NCBI GenBank assembly: GCA_937952085.1
Contig: CALFYQ010000423.1
Coordinates: 1 to 16,042 of the forward strand
Direction: 5' to 3'
Source of the DNA: an uncultured Paracoccaceae bacterium
Lineage (GTDB): Bacteria > Pseudomonadota > Alphaproteobacteria > Rhodobacterales > Rhodobacteraceae
DNA length: 16,042 nt
Part shown: positions 1-6,388 of the stretch, piece after piece
How positions within the stretch are numbered: position 1 is the first letter of the stretch
Layout: the number at the start of each line of letters is the position of its first letter
Program-made: the position numbers and the translations under genes
Notes under the pieces: model-generated
Told to the model about the DNA's origin: nothing
Database searches by the model: none
What the model saw: only the letters and a program-made list of their open reading frames with translations

Positions 1-94
1 GGTCGCGGAAGGCGGGGCGCAGCTTCGCGCCGCGCTCCTCCCCCTCATCTCCCTTTGCCGCCCGGGGCCGCTCCCCCGCGTCTGGTCGATCTGA
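1..94 (+). CDS. ureD: UreD (UreH) urease accessory protein, C-terminal end only
   Basis: The frame beginning at base 2 is open from the window edge to a TGA at 92-94 and gives 30 residues ending in LPRVWSI. A Leu-Pro-Arg-Val-Trp ending is typical of UreD proteins, which dock on the urease apoprotein and serve as scaffold for UreF/UreG during nickel insertion. The start lies outside the window. The gap to ureA is only 13 bases and contains the ureA ribosome binding site, so the two genes are almost certainly co-transcribed. The assignment rests on the C-terminal motif and on gene order, since ureD normally precedes ureA in alphaproteobacteria. The fragment is too short to prove it alone. Confidence 0.8.
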   Translation, partial: VAEGGAQLRAALLPLISLCRPGPLPRVWSI

Positions 95-107
95 AGAAGG
101 CTCGCGC

Positions 108-410
108 ATGAACCTCACGCCCCGCGAAAAGGACAAGCTCCTGATCTCCATGGCCGCGATGGTGGCGCGCCGCCGGCTCGAACGCGGCGTGAAGCTGAAC
201 CACCCGGAGGCCATCGCCCTCATCACCGATTTCGTGGTCGAGGGGGCGCGGGACGGCCGATCGGTGGCGGACCTGATGGAGGCGGGCGCGCATGTGATCA
301 CCCGCGCGCAATGCATGGAGGGGGTGCCGGAGATGATCCACGACGTGCAGGTCGAGGCGACCTTCCCGGACGGGACGAAGCTCGTCACCGTCCACGAGCC
401 GATCCGGTGA
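108..410 (+). CDS. ureA: Urease gamma subunit
   Basis: This 100-residue protein has the exact length and layout of bacterial urease gamma subunits: MNLTPREKDKLL at the N-terminus, RGVKLNHPEA near residue 30, and a C-terminal part with MEGVPEMI and VEATFPDGTKLVTVHEPI. It is the small non-catalytic subunit of the (UreA-UreB-UreC)3 cytoplasmic enzyme that hydrolyses urea to ammonia and carbamate. The ATG at 108 is preceded by AAGAAGG at 95-101. Its TGA stop overlaps a GTG (407-409) that is one candidate start of ureB, so translational coupling is likely. The subunit is a separate gene, as in Klebsiella, not fused to beta as in Helicobacter. Confidence 0.97.
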   Translation: MNLTPREKDKLLISMAAMVARRRLERGVKLNHPEAIALITDFVVEGARDGRSVADLMEAGAHVITRAQCMEGVPEMIHDVQVEATFPDGTKLVTVHEPIR

Positions 411-415
411 GCGGC

Positions 416-721
416 GTGATCCCCGGAGAAGTCATCCCCGCGCCCGGCGAGATCGAACTGAACGCCGGCCAGACCGCGCTCACGATCACGGTCGCCAACA
501 CCGGCGATCGGCCGGTGCAGGTCGGCTCCCACTACCATTTCGCCGAGACCAACGAGGCGCTCTCCTTCGACCGCGCAGCGGCGAAGGGCATGCGCCTCGA
601 CATCGCCGCCGGCACCGCGGTGCGGTTCGAGCCGGGCCAGGAACGGGAGGTTCGGCTGGTGCCGTTCCGCGGCGCCCGCAAGGTCTTCGGCTTCCAGGGC
701 AAAGTGATGGGCGCGCTTTGA
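416..721 (+). CDS. ureB: Urease beta subunit
   Basis: The product is about 101 residues: an N-terminal IPGEVIPAPGEIELNAG stretch, a central NTGDRPVQVGSHYHFAETN motif and a C-terminal VFGFQGKVMGAL, all hallmarks of UreB. UreB is a beta-rich non-catalytic subunit that packs against UreC. There is no ATG. I chose the GTG at 416 because it puts the conserved M-I-P-G-E at the N-terminus and GGTGAG (406-411) is a usable Shine-Dalgarno. An in-frame GTG at 407 would add three residues and overlap the ureA stop as GTGA, and is the main alternative. The protein is coupled to ureA and followed after 19 bases by a small ORF. Confidence 0.95.
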   Translation: MIPGEVIPAPGEIELNAGQTALTITVANTGDRPVQVGSHYHFAETNEALSFDRAAAKGMRLDIAAGTAVRFEPGQEREVRLVPFRGARKVFGFQGKVMGAL

Positions 722-740
722 GACGCCCCGAAAGGAATCT

Positions 741-1058
741 ATGACCCGCCCCACCAACGTATTCGACCTGATGCTGAGCGCCTCGTTGCTCTCCCGGCTC
801 GCCTGGGAGGCGCAGTCGGTGGCGACGATGCGGGCCTTCGGCATCGCCGGCTTCTGGTCGGTCGCCCCCTCGGAAAACCTCCGCATGGTCTGGGAGAAGC
901 CGGCCGCCTTCGCCGACGCGCTCGGCGAGGCGACGAGCGCCGCCATCGACGGCGCCCGCCCTGACGAGGTGCTTGACGCCTGGACCGGCGCGCTCCGCCG
1001 CCGCACCGCCTCCAACATGCGCCGCCTCTCGCGCCAGGGCCCGAGGCTCGGGCTGTGA
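741..1058 (+). CDS. Small helical protein between ureB and ureC, function unknown
   Basis: This 105-residue protein starts at an ATG with AAAGGA (731-736) upstream. It has no signal peptide or clear membrane segment. It looks mostly alpha-helical and alanine-rich (for example EAQSVATMRAFGIAGFW, then FADALGEATSAAID) with a basic, arginine-rich tail from about residue 85. The overall character is phasin-like. From memory, small proteins of this type occur in urease loci of Rhodobacterales and are sometimes labelled 'antifreeze protein' on composition alone; I would not trust that name. The gene lies inside the operon, 46 bases before ureC, so it is co-expressed with urease. A role in assembly or stability is only an inference from position. 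Confidence 0.8.
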   Translation: MTRPTNVFDLMLSASLLSRLAWEAQSVATMRAFGIAGFWSVAPSENLRMVWEKPAAFADALGEATSAAIDGARPDEVLDAWTGALRRRTASNMRRLSRQGPRLGL

Positions 1059-1104
1059 GCCGGCCGGCGCGCCACGACCGAATTCGCCTCTAGAGGACCC
1101 GCCC

Positions 1105-2811
1105 ATGCCCGCACGCATCTCCCGCCGCGACTACGCCGCGATGTTCGGCCCGACCACCGGCGACAGGGTGCGGCTGGCGGACACCGAGCTTTTCGTGGAG
1201 GTGGAGAAGGACCTCACCACCTATGGCGAGGAGGTGAAGTTCGGCGGCGGAAAGGTGATCCGGGACGGGATGGGCCAGGCCCAGACCTCGCGCCAGGAAG
1301 GCGCGGTCGACACCGTCATCACCAACGCCCTGATCATCGACCATACGGGCGTCTACAAGGCGGATGTCGGCCTGAAGGACGGGCGGATCGCCAGAATCGG
1401 CAAGGCGGGGAACCCGGACACGCAGCCGGGGGTGAACATCGTCGTCGGGCCCGGCACCGACGCCATCGCCGGCGAGGGCAAGATCCTCACCGCCGGCGGG
1501 TTCGACAGCCACATCCACTTCATCTGCCCGCAGCAGATCGAGGAGGCGCTGATTTCCGGCGTCACCACGATGCTGGGCGGCGGCACCGGCCCCTCCACGG
1601 GCACCAACGCCACCACCTGCACGCCGGGCGCCTGGCACATCTCCCGCATGCTCCAGGCTTTCGACGCCTTCCCGATGAACCTCGCGCTCTCCGGCAAGGG
1701 CAACGCCGCGACGCCGCGGGAGCTGGAGGCGCAGATCCGGGCCGGCGCCGCCGCGCTCAAGATGCACGAGGACTGGGGCACCACCCCCGCCGTCATCGAT
1801 TGCTGCCTCTCCGTCTGCGACGCGATGGACGTGCAGGCGATGATCCACACCGACACGCTGAACGAGAGCGGCTTCGTCGAGGCGACGGTCGCGGCGATGA
1901 AGGGCCGCACGATCCACGCCTTCCACACCGAGGGCGCCGGCGGCGGCCATGCGCCGGACATCATCAAGGTGGCGGGGCTTCCCCACGTCCTACCCTCCTC
2001 GACCAACCCGACGCGGCCCTACACCGTCAACACGCTCGAGGAGCACCTCGACATGCTGATGGTCTGCCACCACCTCGACAAGTCGATCCCGGAAGACGTC
2101 GCCTTCGCCGAAAGCCGGATCCGGAAGGAGACCATCGCCGCGGAGGACATCCTCCACGACATGGGCGCCTTCTCCATCATCGCCTCGGATTCTCAGGCGA
2201 TGGGCCGGGTCGGCGAGGTCATCATCCGCACCTTCCAGACCGCCGACAAGATGAAGCGCCAGCGCGGCCGGCTGCCGGAAGAGACGGGCGCGAACGACAA
2301 TTTCCGCGTCCGCCGCTACATCGCCAAGGTCACGATCAACCCGGCCATCGCGCACGGAATGTCGCACGAGATCGGCTCCATCGAGGAAGGCAAGCGCGCC
2401 GACCTCGTCCTCTGGTCCCCCGCCTTCTTCGGCGTGAAGCCCGATCTCGTCCTTCTCGGCGGGATGATCGCGGCGGCGCCGATGGGCGACCCGAACGCCT
2501 CGATCCCGACGCCGCAGCCGGTGCATTACCGGCCGATGTTCGGCGCCTATGGCGGCGCGACCGGGGCGACCGGCGTCACCTTCGTCTCCGAGGCCGGGCT
2601 CGGCCAGGGCGCGGCGCTCGGGCTCCGGAAGGGGCTCGTGGCGGTGAAGAACACGCGCGGCGGCATCTCGAAGGCCTCGATGGTTCTGAACTCGGCGACG
2701 CCCGCCATCGAGGTGAACCCGGAGACCTATGAGGTCCGCGCCGACGGCGAGCTTCTGACCTGCGAGCCGGCTTCGGTGCTGCCGATGGCGCAGCGGTATT
2801 TCCTCTTCTGA
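1105..2811 (+). CDS. ureC: Urease alpha subunit (catalytic)
   Basis: This 568-residue protein carries the complete urease active site. Numbering from the ATG at 1105, the nickel ligands are H136, H138, H248, H274 and D362. The bridging lysine to be carbamylated is K219 in the motif LKMHEDWG. The substrate-binding H221, flap cysteine C321 and catalytic H322 lie in MVCHHLDK. Each is two residues later than its Klebsiella aerogenes counterpart. The N-terminus RISRRDYAAMFGPTTGDRVRLAD is the usual beta-sandwich start. AGAGGA (1092-1097) precedes the chosen ATG; in-frame upstream extensions to 973 are not conserved in UreC and overlap the previous gene. The stop overlaps the next ATG by one base (TGATG), so the gspJ-like gene is translationally coupled to ureC. 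Confidence 0.98.
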   Translation: MPARISRRDYAAMFGPTTGDRVRLADTELFVEVEKDLTTYGEEVKFGGGKVIRDGMGQAQTSRQEGAVDTVITNALIIDHTGVYKADVGLKDGRIARIGKAGNPDTQPGVNIVVGPGTDAIAGEGKILTAGGFDSHIHFICPQQIEEALISGVTTMLGGGTGPSTGTNATTCTPGAWHISRMLQAFDAFPMNLALSGKGNAATPRELEAQIRAGAAALKMHEDWGTTPAVIDCCLSVCDAMDVQAMIHTDTLNESGFVEATVAAMKGRTIHAFHTEGAGGGHAPDIIKVAGLPHVLPSSTNPTRPYTVNTLEEHLDMLMVCHHLDKSIPEDVAFAESRIRKETIAAEDILHDMGAFSIIASDSQAMGRVGEVIIRTFQTADKMKRQRGRLPEETGANDNFRVRRYIAKVTINPAIAHGMSHEIGSIEEGKRADLVLWSPAFFGVKPDLVLLGGMIAAAPMGDPNASIPTPQPVHYRPMFGAYGGATGATGVTFVSEAGLGQGAALGLRKGLVAVKNTRGGISKASMVLNSATPAIEVNPETYEVRADGELLTCEPASVLPMAQRYFLF

Positions 2812-3323
2812 TGCGCAGGGGGGGCGAGCGGGGGGCGGCGCTCCTCGACGTCCTCGTCGCGCTTGCGCTGACCGGAATGCTCGCCGGCGCGGTCGGCGGC
2901 ATGTTGCGCGCGGGGCTCCTGACCACCGAGCGCGCCGGCGCGCGCTCCGAGGCCGGGGCGGCCGCCCTCCTCCTGCGGCGGGAGTTGACCGGCCTTCTCG
3001 CCACGATCGAGGCAGCGACGCCGGAAGCCGGGCCGAGCTTCCGCGCCGACGCGGAAGGGCTCCGCTGGCGCGGGGTCGACCCGGATGACGGCGCCGCCCG
3101 CTGGCTCCGCCTCACGCCCGATCTCGCCCTCGGCCGCTGCGAAGGCCCGGATGGGCCGTGCGAGGACGCGCCGCCCGAAGGCCCGGCCGCCTTCGCCTTC
3201 CTCGACGCCGAAGGCGCCTGGCGGGAGGATTGGCCGCTCGGCGCCCCGCCAGCGCTGATCCGCGTCACCGCCGGGGCGGACGAGATCCTGATCGCGCCGC
3301 GCATCCTCGGGGCGCAGCGGTGA
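2811..3323 (+). CDS. GspJ-like minor pseudopilin (type II secretion type)
   Basis: This 170-residue protein has a type IV prepilin N-terminus: a short basic leader MRRGGERG, cleavage expected after Gly8, then the hydrophobic helix AALLDVLVALALTGMLAGAV. Residue +5 of the mature protein is Asp13 where most pseudopilins have Glu. A helical segment with ALLLRRELTGLL and a C-terminal WREDWPLGAPPALIRV patch resemble GspJ, which sits at the tip of the type II pseudopilus. The start is the ATG overlapping the ureC stop. It overlaps the GspK-like gene by GTGA. GspI or a general prepilin is the alternative. The position at the end of a urease operon, without other gsp genes, is odd. Confidence 0.72.
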   Translation: MRRGGERGAALLDVLVALALTGMLAGAVGGMLRAGLLTTERAGARSEAGAAALLLRRELTGLLATIEAATPEAGPSFRADAEGLRWRGVDPDDGAARWLRLTPDLALGRCEGPDGPCEDAPPEGPAAFAFLDAEGAWREDWPLGAPPALIRVTAGADEILIAPRILGAQR

Positions 3324-4144
3324 GGCGCGCCAGTCCTCGTCGCGGCGAGCGGGGCGCCGCCTATCTCCTCGCGCTCGGCGCGTTGGCGCTGGTCGGCGCG
3401 CTCGCCGCCTCCGCCCTGCCCCTCGCCACTGGGCCGGCGACCCGCGCAGCCGCGGCGGTGGCCGAGGCGGAGGCCCGCCGCGCCGCCGAGGCCGCGCTCC
3501 ATCGCCTTCTCGCCGCCGCCGCGGCGGAGGATCTTCGCCGCGCCCTGCCGCTTGGCGGCGAGGTCGTCTCCACCGCCTTCGACGAGGGCTTCGCCGAGGC
3601 GCGGCTCGACCTTTCGGCGCAGGATGTCGGCGGCCTCGTCGACCTTTCCGCCGCGCCGGAGGAGGTGCTGGCCCGGCTTCTCGCCGTCACCGGCGCCGCC
3701 CCGCCCGAAGCCGCGGAAATCGCCGCCGCCTGGGTCCGCGGGCGGGCCGCCGAGGGCCGCCGCGCCGGTTTCGCGACGCCCGAGGCCGCGCTCGCCGCCC
3801 TGCCCGCGCCGCTCCGCGCGGCCGGCCGCGCGGCGCTGTCGCAGGCGACCGTCTGGTCCGGCCGCGCCACGGTGGACCCCGAGACGGCGACGGCGCCCGC
3901 CCTTGCGGCGACCGCCGGCCTGTCGCTCGGCGCGGCGCAGGCCTTCATCGCCCGCCGCGCGCTCGAAGGCCGCCGAACGCCGCCGCCGGAGGCGCCCGAG
4001 GGGGCCTACGCCGCCTCGGATGGCCGCGTGATCCGCTTCGCGATCCGTGCGGAAACCGCCGCGGGCGGGCGCGCCGCGATCGAGGCGGTGGCGCGCTTTT
4101 CCGCTTCCCCGCGCCGGCCCGTCGAGCTTCTGGCCTGGCGCTAG
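3320..4144 (+). CDS. GspK-like minor pseudopilin (type II secretion type)
   Basis: The product is 274 residues, starting at a GTG that overlaps the previous stop (GTGA). The leader VRRASPRRGERG is followed by a hydrophobic helix AAYLLALGALALVGALAAS. With cleavage after Gly12, position +5 is Leu and not Glu, as is characteristic of GspK. Further on, VGGLVDLSAAPEEVLARLL (about residue 105) and VDPETATAPALAATAGLS (about residue 190) correspond to the two GspK segments usually written D-x-x-G-x-x-(N/D)-L-N-x-A. In known systems GspK caps the GspI-J-K tip complex. The protein is very rich in Ala and Arg. GspK proteins are often near 300 residues, so this one is slightly short. No other secretion gene follows; the next gene is on the opposite strand. 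Confidence 0.75.
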   Translation: MRRASPRRGERGAAYLLALGALALVGALAASALPLATGPATRAAAAVAEAEARRAAEAALHRLLAAAAAEDLRRALPLGGEVVSTAFDEGFAEARLDLSAQDVGGLVDLSAAPEEVLARLLAVTGAAPPEAAEIAAAWVRGRAAEGRRAGFATPEAALAALPAPLRAAGRAALSQATVWSGRATVDPETATAPALAATAGLSLGAAQAFIARRALEGRRTPPPEAPEGAYAASDGRVIRFAIRAETAAGGRAAIEAVARFSASPRRPVELLAWR

Positions 4145-4240
4145 AACGGCTGGCTCAGCCCGCACGAAGGGCGGCGGCGGACGAGCGATGGGTCCGTCGC
4201 ACAGGCCAGCGCGCAAGCCGGGCGCGTTTCGGCCTTGATC

Positions 4241-5068
4241 TCACCCGCCGAGCGCGCGCATCCGCTCGAGGAGCCAGGGGTCCTTCATCCCGAGTTCGAA
4301 GGCCCGCCGAAAGTTCCGGTCGGCGTCGCCCTTGCGGCCGAGCCGGTCGAGAAGCTTGCCGGCGCGGAACCAGGGCTCCGGCCATTCCGGGGCGAGTTCC
4401 GCCGCCGCCTGGTAGTCGGCCAGCGCCGCCGCGTCGTCCCGCCCCTCCCGCGTCCGGCCGCGTTGCAGGCGCGCCCCGGAATCGTTCGGCGCGTCGCGCA
4501 ATACGCGGGAGAAATCCGCCTCCGCGTCGCCCGCCCGGCCGAGCGCGAGGAGGGTCAGCCCGCGATTGTAGCGCGCGTCCACGTCGCCGCCGTCGAGCCG
4601 CACCGCGGCGTCGAACTCCTCGAAGGCGGCGTCCGCCCGGCCGAGCCGGAGCCAGAACGCGCCGCGCACCAGCCGCACGTCGACGCTCCGCGGCGCGAGG
4701 GCGAGCGCGGCGTCGAGGTCCTTCGCCGCGCCGAGCCGGTCGCCCAGCGCCTCCCGCGCCTGGGCGCGGCCGAGCGGCAACTCCACCCGGGAAAGCCCGG
4801 TCGCCGCCGCCGCCTCGAAGGCGTCGAGCGCGGCCGAGGCCTGGCCCATCGCCAGAAGCGCGTCGCCGAGATTGAGCGAGGCGAGAAATTCCTGCTCGGT
4901 CGTCAGCCCGCCGAGCGAAAGCGCGCGGCGGCAATGATGCACCGCCTCCGCCGCCGGCGCCGAAGGCGCGCCGCATCGCTCCAGCGAGCCGTCCGCCGCG
5001 AGCACGGCGGGCGGCGCGAGGAGCGCCAGCGCAAGAATGAGCGAAAACCGCCGCATGGCGAGAGACAT
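4241..5068 (-). CDS. Exported tetratricopeptide-repeat protein
   Basis: This 275-residue protein starts with a signal peptide (MSLAMRRFSLILALALLAPP, then cleavage near VLAAD). About six TPR units follow from residue 55 to the C-terminus, recognisable as alternating (L/Y)xxG...ALxxFxxA patterns, for example YNRGLTLLALGRAGDAEADF and WFRAGKLLDRLGRKGDADRNF. It is probably a periplasmic adaptor for protein-protein contacts; no enzyme domain is visible. The ATG at 5068 or the ATG at 5056 (MRRFSL) both give a proper signal peptide, and a longer in-frame start at 5131 would bury it. The gene converges with the urease/pseudopilin unit and is divergent from the DUF1508 gene, with an inverted repeat between them. 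Confidence 0.85.
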   Translation of the reverse strand: MSLAMRRFSLILALALLAPPAVLAADGSLERCGAPSAPAAEAVHHCRRALSLGGLTTEQEFLASLNLGDALLAMGQASAALDAFEAAAATGLSRVELPLGRAQAREALGDRLGAAKDLDAALALAPRSVDVRLVRGAFWLRLGRADAAFEEFDAAVRLDGGDVDARYNRGLTLLALGRAGDAEADFSRVLRDAPNDSGARLQRGRTREGRDDAAALADYQAAAELAPEWPEPWFRAGKLLDRLGRKGDADRNFRRAFELGMKDPWLLERMRALGG

Positions 5069-5113
5069 AGAGCCCGCCCGGCGCGGCGCCAACTGCGCGC
5101 CGTCGTTGCGCGG

Positions 5114-5145
5114 CCCGTCCGCGTAACGCAAAGTAATCGGACGGG
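5114..5145. promoter_or_regulatory. Inverted repeat in a divergent promoter region
   Basis: CCCGTCCG (5114-5121) is repeated inverted as CGGACGGG (5138-5145) around a 16-base, comparatively AT-rich spacer (cgtaacgcaaagtaat). It lies between the divergently transcribed TPR gene (start 5068) and DUF1508 gene (start 5182), where both promoters must be. The arms are centred 24 bases apart, just over two helical turns, which suits a dimeric regulator on one face of DNA. An RNA hairpin is also possible. No regulator family is recognised. Confidence 0.35.
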
Positions 5146-5181
5146 GCGCGGGGGCGCCGGAACAACGAGGGAGATCGAAAC

Positions 5182-5493
5182 ATGGCCGGCGAAGGCGACA
5201 AGTTCGAAGTCTACCAGGACAAGAAGGGCGAATGGCGCTGGCGGCGGAAGGCCTCCAACGGCCAGATCGTCGGCGCTTCGTCCGAGGGCTATTCCAAGCG
5301 CTCCGACTGCGAGGCGAACATGAACCGCGGCCCGAACCCCTCCGACAAGTGGGAGTTCTACGAGGACAAGCGCGGCGAGTGGCGCTGGCGGCGGAAGGCC
5401 TCGAACGGCAACATCATCGGCGCCGCCTCCGAGGGCTACAAGAAGCGCTCGGACGCCGAAGCGAACGCGGCGCGCCAGGGATGGACCGCCTGA
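5182..5493 (+). CDS. Tandem DUF1508 (YegP-like) protein
   Basis: This 103-residue protein is made of two copies of the DUF1508 fold. Copy one is about residues 8-52 (FEVYQDKKGEWRWRRKASNG, then GYSKRSDCEANM) and copy two about residues 57-101 (WEFYEDKRGEWRWRRKASNG, then GYKKRSDAEANA). Each has the W-R-W-R-x-K-A-x-N-G core and the S-E-G-Y-x-x-(K/R)-S-D end of the family. YegP of E. coli also has two repeats. The biochemical role of the family is not established, and the many basic residues suggest contact with an anionic partner. The ATG is preceded by AGGGAG (5168-5173). It may be co-transcribed with the membrane protein gene that starts 25 bases downstream. Confidence 0.9.
   Translation: MAGEGDKFEVYQDKKGEWRWRRKASNGQIVGASSEGYSKRSDCEANMNRGPNPSDKWEFYEDKRGEWRWRRKASNGNIIGAASEGYKKRSDAEANAARQGWTA
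5203..5436 (+). repeat. Internal tandem duplication within the DUF1508 gene
   Basis: The two DUF1508 units are repeated in the DNA with a period of 147 bases (49 codons). A 23-base tract coding for WRWRRKAS is identical in the two copies (from 5233 and from 5380), while flanking positions differ mainly at third codon positions. Such identity could reflect recent duplication, gene conversion or strong codon constraint. Confidence 0.8.
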
Positions 5494-5518
5494 GCCCCAA
5501 GCCCGCGCCGGCGCGGCG

Positions 5519-6376
5519 GTGATCGACGCCGCCGCAAGCTGGCTTCTCGACGCCTCCGCGGCGACGAACCAGACGCTGCGGAGCCTCGGGCTCCTGATCG
5601 GCCTCCCGGCCCTCAGCTGGGGGGCGACGAAGGCGCTCCTCTCCGCCGAGGGGCGCGACGATCTCTGGGCGCGGATGGCGCGGACGGCGGAAAGCCCTGA
5701 ACGCGCGCTCGCGCTCCACGACGCCCTGCTCGGCCCGGCGCCCGGCGCGGCGCGCCTCGCCGCGGTGGCGCTCCTCGTCTCGCTCCCGCCGCTGCTCGCC
5801 ACGCTCCTCGGCTTCGCGCATCTCGTGCCGGAATTCGCCACCTCGCTGCTGACGATGCCGGAGGCGCGGCCCTATTACCTCCGGCAGTTCCTGACCGAGG
5901 GGCTCTTCACCGTCTTCGCGGTCAACTACGCGTCGCTCTCGCTGGCCGCCTCGCTCCGGGCGCGGGCGGCGCGGTCCGGGATCTGGCCGCTCCTTCTCGC
6001 CGACATGGCGGTGCGGGTCGGGCTCTTCGCCGCGGTGATCGCTTTCGTCTATTTCGTCTCGTCCCAGGTCTTCGGCTCGTTCGGCGGCGACGGGACGACG
6101 GCGCTCCGCACGGTCGGGCCGACGCTCCGCGCGGCGCTCGAATTCGACAACGTCTCGGCGGCCTATTTCTACGCCGCGGCGCTGCCCGGCCTGCCGCTTT
6201 TCCTCGCCGCGGCGCTCGATCTCAGCGCCCGCCTGCCCTGGCTCGGCGCCGCGCTCCGGGCCGCGTTCTTCTATCTCCCGCTGCGGAAGGACCCGATCCT
6301 CGCCGGCGCCGTCGTCATCGGCGCCTTCTTCGCGCTTCTCTCGGCGCTGGCCTCGCTCGCCTACGGCGCGCTCTGA
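5519..6376 (+). CDS. Integral membrane protein, family not recognised
   Basis: This 285-residue protein has about six hydrophobic segments at residues 19-38, 78-100, 128-147, 156-180, 214-234 and 261-283. Between the first and second is a soluble stretch with EGRDDLWARMARTAESPERALALHD. A loop at 181-200 is rich in Gly and Thr (SSQVFGSFGGDGTT). There is no signal peptide separate from the first helix and no motif that I can link to transport or catalysis. The start is a GTG at 5519, 25 bases after the DUF1508 stop; it has no strong Shine-Dalgarno, so the N-terminus is uncertain. The reading frame, codon use and amphipathic pattern make it a real gene. It converges with the DUF2461 gene, with only 10 bases between the two stops. 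Confidence 0.75.
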   Translation: MIDAAASWLLDASAATNQTLRSLGLLIGLPALSWGATKALLSAEGRDDLWARMARTAESPERALALHDALLGPAPGAARLAAVALLVSLPPLLATLLGFAHLVPEFATSLLTMPEARPYYLRQFLTEGLFTVFAVNYASLSLAASLRARAARSGIWPLLLADMAVRVGLFAAVIAFVYFVSSQVFGSFGGDGTTALRTVGPTLRAALEFDNVSAAYFYAAALPGLPLFLAAALDLSARLPWLGAALRAAFFYLPLRKDPILAGAVVIGAFFALLSALASLAYGAL

Positions 6377-6388
6377 GACGGCGCGCTC
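6363..6388. repeat. 11-bp direct repeat across two convergent stop codons
   Basis: ACGGCGCGCTC occurs at 6363-6373 and again at 6378-6388. The first copy ends just before the TGA of the membrane protein gene; the second copy ends inside the minus-strand stop of the DUF2461 gene. It could result from a small duplication when the two 3' ends were brought together. No terminator hairpin is visible between these convergent genes. Confidence 0.6.

Noticed and set aside
741..1058. Calling the small gene between ureB and ureC an antifreeze protein
   Set aside because: An Ala-rich helical composition is not evidence of ice binding, and the operon context suggests something else.
3400..4130. A repeat array or CRISPR in the GCC/CGC-rich tract
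   Set aside because: The repetition is codon bias for Ala and Arg in the GspK-like gene; no unit of fixed length with spacers exists.
2811..4144. A complete type II secretion system
   Set aside because: Only two tip pseudopilins are present; no ATPase, secretin, platform protein or peptidase is in the window.
2576..4216. A 546-codon open frame on the minus strand across ureC's end and both pseudopilin genes
   Set aside because: It is antisense to three well-supported genes, is composed mostly of Arg, Ala, Gly and Pro, and has no recognisable motif. High GC removes stop codons from the opposite strand.
4235..5323. A 362-codon plus-strand frame opposite the TPR gene
   Set aside because: It overlaps a protein with a signal peptide and repeats and has only basic low-complexity sequence.
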